A stretch of DNA of 7,497 bases from Anaerolineaceae bacterium (GCA_021107195.1 JAIOTF010000318.1:1-7497), one strand, 5' to 3'; numbered from the stretch's first letter, positions 1 through 6,224 are shown. Notes: generated from the sequence alone by a model not told the origin. Program-made: numbers and translations.

Positions 1-51
1 CGAAGTTGTTTTGTTTGGATATTAAGCAATTCATGCGTACATCAATAGGGA

Positions 52-87
52 AAGCACTTGCAAGCGAGGTTACGTTGGCAGGTGCTT
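52..87. repeat. 10-bp inverted repeat (hairpin)
   Basis: AAGCACTTGC (52-61) faces GCAGGTGCTT (78-87) across a 16-nt loop. All ten positions pair if plus-strand RNA is made, counting one U-G pair (58 with 81). On the minus strand the same position becomes an A-C mismatch, so the structure fits rightward RNA better. No T-run follows, so it is not an obvious terminator. Its role is unknown. Confidence 0.4.
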
Positions 88-159
88 GTAGTGTCCCAAT
101 GTGCTATTGTTATGTTGCATCAACATCTTTAAAAGTTTATTGCGTTCATCAGGAAGGAC

Positions 160-199
160 GGCGGAGCCGCCCTTTCGGGCGCATACCATGCGCCCCTAC
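160..199. repeat. GC-rich overlapping palindromes, GTAG-type repeat
   Basis: Three nested or competing inverted repeats lie here. GGCGG/CCGCC spans 160-171 with a 2-base centre. CGCCC/GGGCG spans 168-181 with loop TTTC. GGGCGCAT/ATGCGCCC spans 177-195 with loop ACC. Read on the minus strand, the last arm begins GTAGGGGCGCAT (199 to 188). This matches the arm GTAGAGACGCA of the palindrome at 6154-6181 at 9 of 11 positions, so both look like members of one small intergenic palindrome family. A role in mRNA 3'-end stability or attenuation is inference. Confidence 0.55.
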
Positions 200-344
200 C
201 ATGGTGATATTCTGTTATTTGGATGGATTTGCATTTATCGGAGAAAAACAGTTTTGTGGATAATTCATTTTCTCACCACCCGGAATGCTTTCCTTACGGG
301 AGGGATTATGACCAGGAAATGGGTGATGAGCAGCAATGCGAGAC

Positions 345-1004
345 TCAATCATCCTTCCGCACAATCCCTTCGCGCCAGGCGAAGACGGCTGCCTGGGTGC
401 GGTCGGAGAGGTGCAGTTTGCTGAGGATGTTGCTGACGTGACTTTTGACCGTTTTCTCGCTGATCACCAGCCTGGCGGCGATATCTGCGTTTGACATACC
501 ATCGGCGATGCGGCGCAGTACTTCCTGTTCGCGCTCAGTCAGTTCGCTGAAGGAATTGATTATCGGCTCATGGTCGCCGCGCAGTTCGGCCATCATGCGG
601 CTGGCAACCTTGGGGTGCACGGTGGCTTCCCCGCGGGCGGCGCTGCGGATGGCTTCGGCCAGTTCCTGGGGTTCAATGTCCTTGAGCAGGTAGGACAGTG
701 CGCCTGCTTTGATCGCAGGGAAGATGTGTGTGTCTTCGTGATACGAAGTTAACACGATCACCTGCGAGCGTGGGCTGACCCGCCGCACGCGCCAGGTGGC
801 TTCCACCCCGTCCATGTGCGGCATGAGCAGGTCCATCAGGATCACATCCGGGGCAAGCTGGGCGGCAAGCTCAACCGCTTCTTCGCCCGAGGCGGCTTCT
901 CCCACTACTTCGATATCTTTTTGGGCAGAGAGATAAGCAGCCACCCCGCCGCGCACGATGGCATGGTCGTCTACCAGCATCACGGTGATCAGCGTTTCAC
1001 TCAT
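345..1004 (-). CDS. NarL/LiaR-type response regulator
   Basis: This is a 219-residue cytoplasmic transcription regulator, the usual size for the NarL/FixJ family. The receiver domain (about residues 6-122) has the acidic pair D12-D13, phosphoacceptor D58 in the stretch LMDLLMP, T86 and K108. A linker leads to a LuxR-type helix-turn-helix (about 152-214) with LTEREQEVL and the recognition region ISEKTVKSHVSNIL. Phosphorylation by the adjacent kinase should trigger dimerisation and DNA binding. The start at 1004 is chosen because AAAGGAG lies 7 nt upstream and the receiver fold begins a few residues later. An in-frame ATG at 1109 would add 35 non-homologous residues inside the kinase gene. The gene overlaps the kinase stop by 8 nt, so the two are translationally coupled. 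Its targets are unknown; its own operon and the divergent mutase operon are candidates by position only. Confidence 0.95.
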   Translation of the reverse strand: MSETLITVMLVDDHAIVRGGVAAYLSAQKDIEVVGEAASGEEAVELAAQLAPDVILMDLLMPHMDGVEATWRVRRVSPRSQVIVLTSYHEDTHIFPAIKAGALSYLLKDIEPQELAEAIRSAARGEATVHPKVASRMMAELRGDHEPIINSFSELTEREQEVLRRIADGMSNADIAARLVISEKTVKSHVSNILSKLHLSDRTQAAVFAWREGIVRKDD

Positions 1005-2481
1005 TGCTTTTCTCCTTTTGGGTTTGGATCGGCAAGCTGAAGATGAGCCTTGTGCCGTTGTCTGAGCTGGCCATTTCCAACTGCCCCCCTTCGGCCTGGA
1101 TGCGCTCACGCATTGAGATCAGTCCCATGCCTTTGTGTTCCTGTCCGGCGTTAAAGCCGCGCCCGTTGTCGCTGATCTCCATTTGCAGTTGGGTGTCATT
1201 GAAGTGCAGGGTTACGCTTGCTGCAGTGGCACTGCTGTGACGGTTGATGTTGGATAGTGCTTCCTGGACAATGCGGAACAGGGCTTGCTCTGTTCCTTTG
1301 GGAACTTTGCCGCTGCCTTCCACCTGGAAGATGGTCGGGATCTTGCTGCGTTTCTCCCAATCCTGGATATGCTCGCGCAGTGCTTCCACCAGTCCCTGGC
1401 TTTCAAGCTGCACCGGTCGCAGGGTGTGGATGAGGGTGCTCAGCTCGCTTTGAGCCTGCCGGGCCAACTGATTGGCGGATTCGAGTTCGCGATAGGCCAG
1501 TTCCGGGTTTTCTTTCCATTGAAGTTTGGCGGCACCCAGGGTCATCGTAATAGCGAATACCTGCTGTTTGACGCTGTCGTGCAGTTCACGTGCCAGCCGG
1601 TTGCGTTCTTCCAGGGCGGCCAGTTCCTGTCGGGTTTCCATCATGTTTTGCAGTTCCTGCGACATGCGGTTGAGACCGTCCGCCAGTTGACTGATCTCAT
1701 CTCCTTTTTGATCGTGAATGCTCGCTGAAAAATCACCCTGCCCCCAGGCAGAGGCAGTTTTCGAGAGGGCATTCAGCCGGTGCGTGATTCCGCGTGCCAT
1801 CAGCGCCCCGAAGATAATCCCGATCAATCCGGCAAACAGCAAGAAAATTGCCAGAGAAGGCAAAAACGCGTGTAAACCGACCTGAACAGATTCCCAAAAA
1901 GTGATTGGCGATAATCTTGCAAAAGCCGTCCCCACCAGTACTTCTTCATCAAAAATAGGCACAGCAATCGACAGGTCTTGTTCACTGCTCACGTAATACA
2001 TCTGCCTGGGGTTGACATCAATGGCTTTTACCCTTTCCAGCAGGTCTGCTTCTTCAGATGTGGTACGTGTCAGGATGGGGATGTTTTCTTCAATGATCGC
2101 GGGGTGATTGGAAGCCAGTACCATACCCGAATCATCCAGGATCACGATCACGCTGTTTGGAACGCTGTAGGGGATGGTTGCGTTCATTTCGGCTTCATGC
2201 ATTTTTCCGCCTGGACGCCGGAAGGCATTGATCCATTCCCTGATTGCCTGCTGATCTGGCGGGTCCTGGGTTATGGCTGGAACAAGGGTAGTCATTTCCT
2301 CGCGGATCACCCGGATGGCGACCAGCGACAGCTCAGGCTGGTTCTGTGCGAAGCGGCTGAGCGCCATGAAAAAGAGTAATTCCACCAAAAATAGTGCAAT
2401 GACTGTGACCAGCATATAACCCAGGGTCAGTTTCCACTGCAAGCGCTTCATGGATGAAAAGAATTGGCGAAGTTTTTTCAT
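997..2481 (-). CDS. Sensor histidine kinase, HisKA_3/NarX-LiaS class
   Basis: This 494-residue inner-membrane sensor kinase phosphorylates the downstream response regulator. The order is: cytoplasmic tail; TM1 (about 18-42); an extracytoplasmic segment of about 160 residues; TM2 (about 204-229); HAMP (about 229-283); HisKA_3 dimerisation domain with H301 in RELHDSVKQQ; and a HATPase_c domain. The ATPase domain shows an N box (FRIVQEALSNINRH, N411), a G1 box (DNGRGF, D438) and a G2 box (GMGLISMRERIQAEGG, 451-466). The outer segment contains VIVILDDSGMVLASN and later LSIAVPIFDEEVLVGTAF, which resembles a PAS-like/Cache (PDC) ligand-binding fold; this is a pattern call. The ligand is unknown. 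The chosen start has a modest AAGG about 12 nt upstream; the ATG ten codons later has no better site. It is divergent from the cobalamin-mutase operon. Confidence 0.93.
   Translation of the reverse strand: MKKLRQFFSSMKRLQWKLTLGYMLVTVIALFLVELLFFMALSRFAQNQPELSLVAIRVIREEMTTLVPAITQDPPDQQAIREWINAFRRPGGKMHEAEMNATIPYSVPNSVIVILDDSGMVLASNHPAIIEENIPILTRTTSEEADLLERVKAIDVNPRQMYYVSSEQDLSIAVPIFDEEVLVGTAFARLSPITFWESVQVGLHAFLPSLAIFLLFAGLIGIIFGALMARGITHRLNALSKTASAWGQGDFSASIHDQKGDEISQLADGLNRMSQELQNMMETRQELAALEERNRLARELHDSVKQQVFAITMTLGAAKLQWKENPELAYRELESANQLARQAQSELSTLIHTLRPVQLESQGLVEALREHIQDWEKRSKIPTIFQVEGSGKVPKGTEQALFRIVQEALSNINRHSSATAASVTLHFNDTQLQMEISDNGRGFNAGQEHKGMGLISMRERIQAEGGQLEMASSDNGTRLIFSLPIQTQKEKSNE
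1012..1018 (-). promoter_or_regulatory. Ribosome binding site of response regulator
   Basis: AAAGGAG on the minus strand sits 7 nt before the ATG at 1004-1002, inside the 3' end of the kinase gene. It fixes the start at 1004 rather than the longer in-frame ATG at 1109, and it supports coupled translation of the pair. Confidence 0.8.
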
Positions 2482-2713
2482 AATTTGATTCTACCTTAGA
2501 AAAACAAGAAGATGTCCCGGCAGGAAGTTGATGTTAAAGGCAAAAAAGGCTGCGGTGTGCCGGTTTGCAGCGATGTGGATTGCAATATTCCAAGCATAAC
2601 TTTAGCCAGCAATTCTGCAATCGGTCTGGGGGCGGAGATTGTCCCCAACCAGAGATGGGTCATTTCTGATGGCGTTTTTTTACAGAATGTTAAAGAAAAT
2701 CCACTGGTGGAAT

Positions 2714-2742
2714 TTGTGTTTTCAGCCGCTTGGTTTTATAAT
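2714..2742 (+). promoter_or_regulatory. Predicted sigma-70 promoter for mutase operon
   Basis: A perfect -10 hexamer TATAAT (2737-2742) lies 17 bp after TTGTGT (2714-2719), which matches the -35 consensus TTGACA at its first three bases. Transcription would start near 2749, giving a leader of about 109 nt before the ATG at 2858. The call rests on consensus match and position only. A weak -35 suggests either modest basal activity or dependence on an activator, possibly the divergent response regulator. Confidence 0.45.
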
Positions 2743-2757
2743 ATCAATAGAGTCCCG

Positions 2758-2818
2758 TTGATCTTCATTGATAGATCAAGCGCATCAGCACCGCAAGGCT
2801 GCCACAGCTTTGCGCTTG
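2758..2818 (+). promoter_or_regulatory. Structured 5' leader with competing inverted repeats
   Basis: Two perfect inverted repeats share bases. TTGATC (2758-2763) pairs with GATCAA (2774-2779). CAAGCGCA (2777-2784) pairs with TGCGCTTG (2811-2818). Bases 2777-2779 belong to both, so the two stems cannot form completely at once. Inside the second loop AAGGCTG can pair with CAGCTT around CCA with one bulge, extending the hairpin. The second stem ends 39 nt before the mutase start. It is not followed by a strong T-run. The arrangement could be a regulatory leader, a protein-binding site, or an mRNA stabiliser. It matches no riboswitch class I can recognise. Confidence 0.35.
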
Positions 2819-2848
2819 TGGGCTTTATTATTGAGATTTCTTATTTAT

Positions 2849-2854
2849 AGAGGA
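2849..2854 (+). promoter_or_regulatory. Ribosome binding site of mutase-like gene
   Basis: AGAGGA precedes ATG 2858 with a short 3-nt spacer. It decides for the start at 2858, where the protein begins directly with the first beta strand of the cobalamin fold. The alternative is the in-frame ATG at 2768, which would add 30 unrelated residues read through the hairpin leader. Confidence 0.65.
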
Positions 2855-2857
2855 AAA

Positions 2858-4483
2858 ATGAAAAAAGTAGTTGCGTGTGCATTGGGCGAATGTGTCCATG
2901 TCGCCGGCGTGATGAATTTCCTTCGCCTTGCCGAAAAAACAGGCTGGCAGACGGTCTTTCTCGGCCCTGCTGTCTCCGTTGAAGATGTCCTTGAAGCCGC
3001 CCGGCAGGAAGAGGCTGATCTGGTCGCTGTTTCTTATCGTCTCACGCCTGAGACCGGCGAAAGACTGCTTGGCGACTTTGCCGAGGCGGCGGATGAGCTG
3101 CGAGAGCAGGGTGTGCGTTTTGCCTTTGGCGGCACGCCGCCGGTCGCCGAGCGTGTGGCTGCCATGGGCTTCTTTGAGCACGTTTTTGATGGCAGTGAGA
3201 CCAGCGAGGACGTTCTTGCTTTCTTGCGCGGTGAAAAACTGGATGTCCTGACGGAAACCAATTTTCCTCAGACAGCGGTCGAACGCATTCGTTGGAAATC
3301 TCCCTATCCCATTCTTCGCCATCACTTCGGTTTGCCCACCATGCAAGCCTCTCTTGCGGGTATTGAGCAGATCGCCGAATCGCGCTTGCTGGATGTGATC
3401 TCGCTGGGTATCGACCAGGACGCCCAGGCGAATTTCTTCCATCCAGAGCGTCAGGACAAACGCCGTGCCGGGGCGGGCGGCGTTCCCGTGCGCAGTGCAC
3501 AGGACTACCGCAACCTTTTTAATGCCAGCCGCCGCGGCAATTACCCGTTGCTGCGTACTTACTCCGGCACGGATGATTTCATCCGCCTGGCAGAGATGTA
3601 TCAACAGACGATCAAGATTGCCTGGTGCGCCATCCCGCTTTTCTGGTTCAACCAGATGGATGGCCGCGGCCCCTGGGATTTGGAAGGCTCGATCCGTGAG
3701 CACCAGAAGGTGATGGCCTGGTACGGGGAACGCAATATTCCCGTTGAACTCAACGAACCCCATCATTGGGGCATGCGCGATGCGCCGGACGTGGTCTTTG
3801 TGGTCGCAGCTTATCTTTCGGCATACAATGCCCGGGCGATGGGTGTGCAGGATTACATTGCCCAGATGATGTTCAACAGCCCGCCCGGTCTTTCGGACCG
3901 CATGGACCTGGCCAAGATGCTGGCCGTGATCGAGTTGGTTGAACCCCTGTGCACTTCGGATTTCCGCATCTGGAAGCAGACCCGCACTGGTCTGCTCAGC
4001 TACCCCCAGGAGGTTTCCGCTGCCCGCGCCCATCTCGCGGCGAGCGTGTATGTGCAGATGGCGCTCAAGCCTGATATTGTGCATATCGTCGGGCATACTG
4101 AAGCCCACCACGCCGCCACCGCCGATGACATCATCGAGGCCTGCCGCCTGGCGCGACGGGCGATCGAAAATGCTCTCAATGGTCAGGCCGATATGACTGC
4201 GGATGAGCGCATTCAGGCCCGCAAAGCAGAACTGGTACGGGAAGCCAAAGTCACCCTGGCGGCCATCGCTGCTCTGGCTCCCTCTGGCACGCCCGGCCCC
4301 TTTGTTGACCCACCTACGCTGGCGCAGGCTGTGCAGTCCGGCATTCTTGATGCCCCCCATCTGCGCAATAATCCCTTCGCCCGGGGACAGGTGTTAACCC
4401 GCGTGATAGACGGCGCCTGTCTGGCTGTAGATTCCGCCGGACAAGCGCTGACAGAACAACTTCGTATAGATTTATTAACCTAA
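2858..4483 (+). CDS. Cobalamin-binding, glutamate-mutase-like fusion protein
   Basis: This is a 541-residue cytoplasmic protein with no signal peptide or membrane segment. Residues 1-125 look like a B12-binding Rossmann-like domain of the GlmS type. It has VVACALGECVHVAG with H14 as candidate lower cobalt ligand, then LVAVSYRLTPE, and FAFGGTPP with G91-G92. The usual DxHxxG reads CxHxxG. Residues about 140-541 resemble the GlmE TIM barrel, compared from memory. PLLRTYSGTDD (R233) matches the region of an arginine that binds glutamate. VMAWYGERNIPVELNEPHHWG and VHIVGHTEAHHAATADDI match GlmE segments. The C-terminal SGILDAP...RNNPFARG and RVIDGACLAV match the GlmE tail. A likely activity is adenosylcobalamin-dependent carbon-skeleton rearrangement of an amino-acid-like substrate. 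A corrinoid methyltransferase is a less likely alternative. The gene heads an operon with an opine-type dehydrogenase 10 nt downstream. The fold is fairly sure; the reaction is not. Confidence 0.78.
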   Translation: MKKVVACALGECVHVAGVMNFLRLAEKTGWQTVFLGPAVSVEDVLEAARQEEADLVAVSYRLTPETGERLLGDFAEAADELREQGVRFAFGGTPPVAERVAAMGFFEHVFDGSETSEDVLAFLRGEKLDVLTETNFPQTAVERIRWKSPYPILRHHFGLPTMQASLAGIEQIAESRLLDVISLGIDQDAQANFFHPERQDKRRAGAGGVPVRSAQDYRNLFNASRRGNYPLLRTYSGTDDFIRLAEMYQQTIKIAWCAIPLFWFNQMDGRGPWDLEGSIREHQKVMAWYGERNIPVELNEPHHWGMRDAPDVVFVVAAYLSAYNARAMGVQDYIAQMMFNSPPGLSDRMDLAKMLAVIELVEPLCTSDFRIWKQTRTGLLSYPQEVSAARAHLAASVYVQMALKPDIVHIVGHTEAHHAATADDIIEACRLARRAIENALNGQADMTADERIQARKAELVREAKVTLAAIAALAPSGTPGPFVDPPTLAQAVQSGILDAPHLRNNPFARGQVLTRVIDGACLAVDSAGQALTEQLRIDLLT

Positions 4484-4487
4484 GGAG
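4482..4487 (+). promoter_or_regulatory. Ribosome binding site overlapping mutase stop
   Basis: AAGGAG begins inside the TAA stop of the mutase-like gene and lies 6 nt before ATG 4494. This is a strong site in ideal position. It shows the two genes are translated from one message, probably coupled. Confidence 0.85.
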
Positions 4488-4493
4488 TTACAC

Positions 4494-5606
4494 ATGAAGA
4501 GTCCAACGAAATACACGGTGATTGGCGCCGGGCATGGCGGCAAGACAATGGCTGCTTATCTGGCGTTACAGGGGAAAGAGGTAACGCTTTTCAACCGCAC
4601 TTATGAGCATGTGAAGATGATCGCGGCCCGCGGGGGTATTGAACTGGAAAGAGATGAAAGTGGTGTACGCGGCTTTGGTAAGTTGGCACAGGTCACTTCG
4701 GATATGCAGGTTGCTCTGGCTGATGCGCAAATGATCATGGTTGTTGTGCCTTCGTCTGCTCATCGGGATATTGCCAACCTTGCCTCCCCCCACCTCAAAG
4801 ACGGGCAGATCCTGATTTTGAATCCGGGCCGCACCTGTGGCGCGATCGAGTTCTGCCATGTGTTGGAAGCATGTGGCTGCACGGCTGACGTGACCATCGC
4901 CGAGACAGAGACCTTCATCTATGCCAGCCGTTCAGATGGCCCGGCCCAGGCGCGCATCTTCCGCACCAAGAACGCCGTGCCCCTTGCCGCACTGCCTGCC
5001 AACCGTACCCAGCGCGTGCTGGATGCGATCAATGATGTCTACCCGGAATTCATCGATGGGATCAATGTGCTCAACACTGGCCTTAACAACATGGGCGCTA
5101 TCTTCCACCCGGCCCTCACCATTTTGAATGCCGGCAGAATTGAATCAACGCTCGGCGATTTTCAATTCTACATTGATGGAGTGACCCCCTCGGTGGCGCG
5201 CGTGCTTGAGGCGCTTGACCGGGAGCGGGTCACGGTGGCGGCCAGTATCGGCATCCGCGCACGTACTGCCCGGGAATGGCTGACCGCTGCCTACAATGTG
5301 ACCGGGGGTGATTTGCTGGAAGCGATTCATAACCAAGCCGGGTATTATGGGATCAACGCGCCCAGCACCCTCAATCATCGCTATATTTTCGAAGACATCC
5401 CGATGAGTCTCGTGCCGATGGCCTCGCTTGGCAAGAGCTTTGGTGTTTCCGTGCGCGGCATGGATAGCTTGATCCGCCTGGCCTGCATTATTCACCAGAC
5501 GGATTATTGGCGCCGCGGCCGCACCCTCAAGAAATTGGGCATCGCCGATTTTTCCAGCATCGAGTTGCTGCGCTATGTCAATGAGGGCATCAAGCCGGAG
5601 TATTAA
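4494..5606 (+). CDS. Octopine/opine dehydrogenase family oxidoreductase
   Basis: This 370-residue cytoplasmic protein is a typical length for the NAD/NADP octopine dehydrogenase family. The N-terminal Rossmann domain starts with YTVIGAGHGGKTMAAYLA (glycine-rich loop, residues 11-16). It continues with the second strand VTLFNRT and MIMVVVPSSAHRDIA (80-94). The C-terminal helical domain carries LNTGLNNMGAIFHPALTI with H205, and later NHRYIFEDIPMSLVP with D301. These match the His-Asp catalytic pair of opine dehydrogenases. The family reduces the imine formed from a 2-oxo acid and an amino group, or oxidises the resulting opine, using NAD(P)H. Related folds include ketopantoate reductase and glycerol-3-phosphate dehydrogenase, but the HPA and EDIP motifs favour the opine group. 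Tight coupling to the cobalamin protein suggests both act on the same metabolite. The substrate is unknown. Confidence 0.87.
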   Translation: MKSPTKYTVIGAGHGGKTMAAYLALQGKEVTLFNRTYEHVKMIAARGGIELERDESGVRGFGKLAQVTSDMQVALADAQMIMVVVPSSAHRDIANLASPHLKDGQILILNPGRTCGAIEFCHVLEACGCTADVTIAETETFIYASRSDGPAQARIFRTKNAVPLAALPANRTQRVLDAINDVYPEFIDGINVLNTGLNNMGAIFHPALTILNAGRIESTLGDFQFYIDGVTPSVARVLEALDRERVTVAASIGIRARTAREWLTAAYNVTGGDLLEAIHNQAGYYGINAPSTLNHRYIFEDIPMSLVPMASLGKSFGVSVRGMDSLIRLACIIHQTDYWRRGRTLKKLGIADFSSIELLRYVNEGIKPEY

Positions 5607-5677
5607 TCTGAAATCCCGACTTCGGCGAATGTCTCGCTGTCTGCATTATTGGACATGCTCTTCTACAGGAAAATCTG

Positions 5678-6130
5678 ATGAACCTGGAAATTACCAGTCC
5701 TGCATTTGAACATCAGCAGGGCATCCCCGACTTGTATACCTGCAAGGGAAAAGATATTTCTCCTCCTTTGCAATGGTTGGAGCCACCTGCCGGCACGCAA
5801 AGCTTTGTCCTCATCATGGACGATCCCGATGCCCCCATTGGCACCTGGGATCATTGGGTTGTTTTTAATATGCCAGCAGAATTGCGCCAGTTGGAAGAAG
5901 CTATATCTACCCTGCCGCCGGGAACTCAACAGGGGTGTAACAGTTGGCGTAGAAATGATTATGGCGGGCCCTGCCCGCCCGGTGGGGCGCGGCATCGCTA
6001 TTTTTTTAAGTTGTATGCGCTCGACACGCGTTTAGATTTTCCTAATGGCGTGCGAAAAGGGAAGCTGGAAAAAGCGATGCAGGGGCATATCCTTGCTCAG
6101 GGTGAGATGGTTGGGATATATAAGCCGTAA
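5678..6130 (+). CDS. YbhB/YbcL family PEBP-like protein
   Basis: This 150-residue protein belongs to the bacterial phosphatidylethanolamine-binding / Raf-kinase-inhibitor-like family and is essentially full length. Conserved blocks are ITSPAF (5-10), DISPPLQW (26-33), DDPDAPIGTWDHWVVFNMPA (48-67) and YGGPCPPGGARHRYFFKLYALD (95-116). The last two frame the family's anion-binding pocket. No signal peptide is visible, so it should be cytoplasmic. The bacterial members have no settled biochemical role; binding of a small anionic or phosphorylated ligand is the usual suggestion. The start has CAGGAAAA just upstream (5665-5672). It lies 71 nt after the dehydrogenase on the same strand. I see no promoter or terminator in that gap, so it may be the third gene of the operon, although its wide distribution elsewhere argues against a dedicated role. 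Confidence 0.93.
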   Translation: MNLEITSPAFEHQQGIPDLYTCKGKDISPPLQWLEPPAGTQSFVLIMDDPDAPIGTWDHWVVFNMPAELRQLEEAISTLPPGTQQGCNSWRRNDYGGPCPPGGARHRYFFKLYALDTRLDFPNGVRKGKLEKAMQGHILAQGEMVGIYKP

Positions 6131-6153
6131 AAAGGTTAAAATATTTTCGCATC

Positions 6154-6181
6154 GTAGAGACGCAGCATGCTGCGCCTCTAC
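6154..6181. repeat. 28-bp near-perfect palindrome, GTAG...CTAC type
   Basis: GTAGAG-A-CGCAGCA (6154-6167) is followed at once by TGCTGCG-C-CTCTAC (6168-6181). Thirteen of fourteen pairs match; only 6160/6175 (A against C) fails. It lies in the 94-bp gap between two convergent genes and is preceded by the short palindrome AAAATATTTT (6138-6147). There is no T-run on either side, so it is not a standard intrinsic terminator, though a bidirectional stop or mRNA end protector is plausible. It resembles the arm at 188-199, which suggests a dispersed intergenic repeat. Confidence 0.7.
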
Positions 6182-6224
6182 CGGATATTGATAATAGCAA
6201 TCCAATCGTATCAAATTACCAAGT

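Larger units (their letters stand above)
1..344. other. Gene-free left flank with inverted repeats
   Basis: I see no convincing gene in this stretch. The short plus-strand open frames here lack a recognisable ribosome binding site and have no family-like sequence. On the minus strand this is the 3' flank of the response regulator gene, whose TGA lies at 345-347. The stretch contains a GU-tolerant hairpin (52-87) and a dense GC-rich inverted-repeat cluster (160-199), both listed separately. No hairpin followed by a T-run, as in a classical intrinsic terminator, is visible after the response regulator stop. The GC-rich cluster could still impede leftward transcription. Confidence 0.6.
2482..2857. 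other. Divergent intergenic region, 376 bp
   Basis: This AT-richer spacer separates the minus-strand kinase from the plus-strand mutase operon. It contains a likely rightward promoter (2714-2742) and a leader with two inverted repeats (2758-2818), both listed separately. A further 7-bp inverted repeat, GATTGCA (2578-2584) with TGCAATC (2616-2622), has a 31-nt loop and could be an operator half-site pair or chance. No clear promoter for the kinase is visible to me. I looked for a cobalamin riboswitch because the next gene binds B12. The string CCACTGG occurs at 2701-2707, but I do not see the other conserved blocks, so I do not call one. A 112-codon plus-strand frame across this stretch is rejected. 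Confidence 0.6.

Noticed and set aside
6..441. Short plus-strand open frames of 72 to 107 codons in the left flank
   Set aside because: They overlap each other in different frames, cross the GC-rich palindromes, lack ribosome binding sites and show no family features.
1285..1728. 147-codon plus-strand open frame opposite the kinase
   Set aside because: It is antisense to the conserved DHp and ATPase region of the kinase, whose motifs fully account for the sequence.
2701..2707. CCACTGG string as a B12 box of a cobalamin riboswitch
   Set aside because: Only this short match is present; the other conserved riboswitch blocks are not visible, and it lies upstream of the predicted transcription start.
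2512..2850. 112-codon plus-strand open frame just before the mutase
   Set aside because: It spans the predicted promoter and hairpin leader, has no good ribosome binding site and shows no recognisable domain. Its cysteines near the N-terminus drew attention but form no known motif. It could only be real if transcribed from further upstream.
2828..4360. Long open frame (510 codons) on the minus strand, antisense to the mutase-like gene
   Set aside because: It lies inside a gene with clear family motifs, has no visible ribosome binding site, reads as low-plausibility protein and crosses the structured leader. It is explained by codon bias of the plus-strand gene.
5618..5633. Small hairpin GACTTC/GAA(T)GTC after the dehydrogenase as a terminator
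   Set aside because: The stem is short with a bulge, and no T-run follows, so termination before the PEBP gene is not supported.
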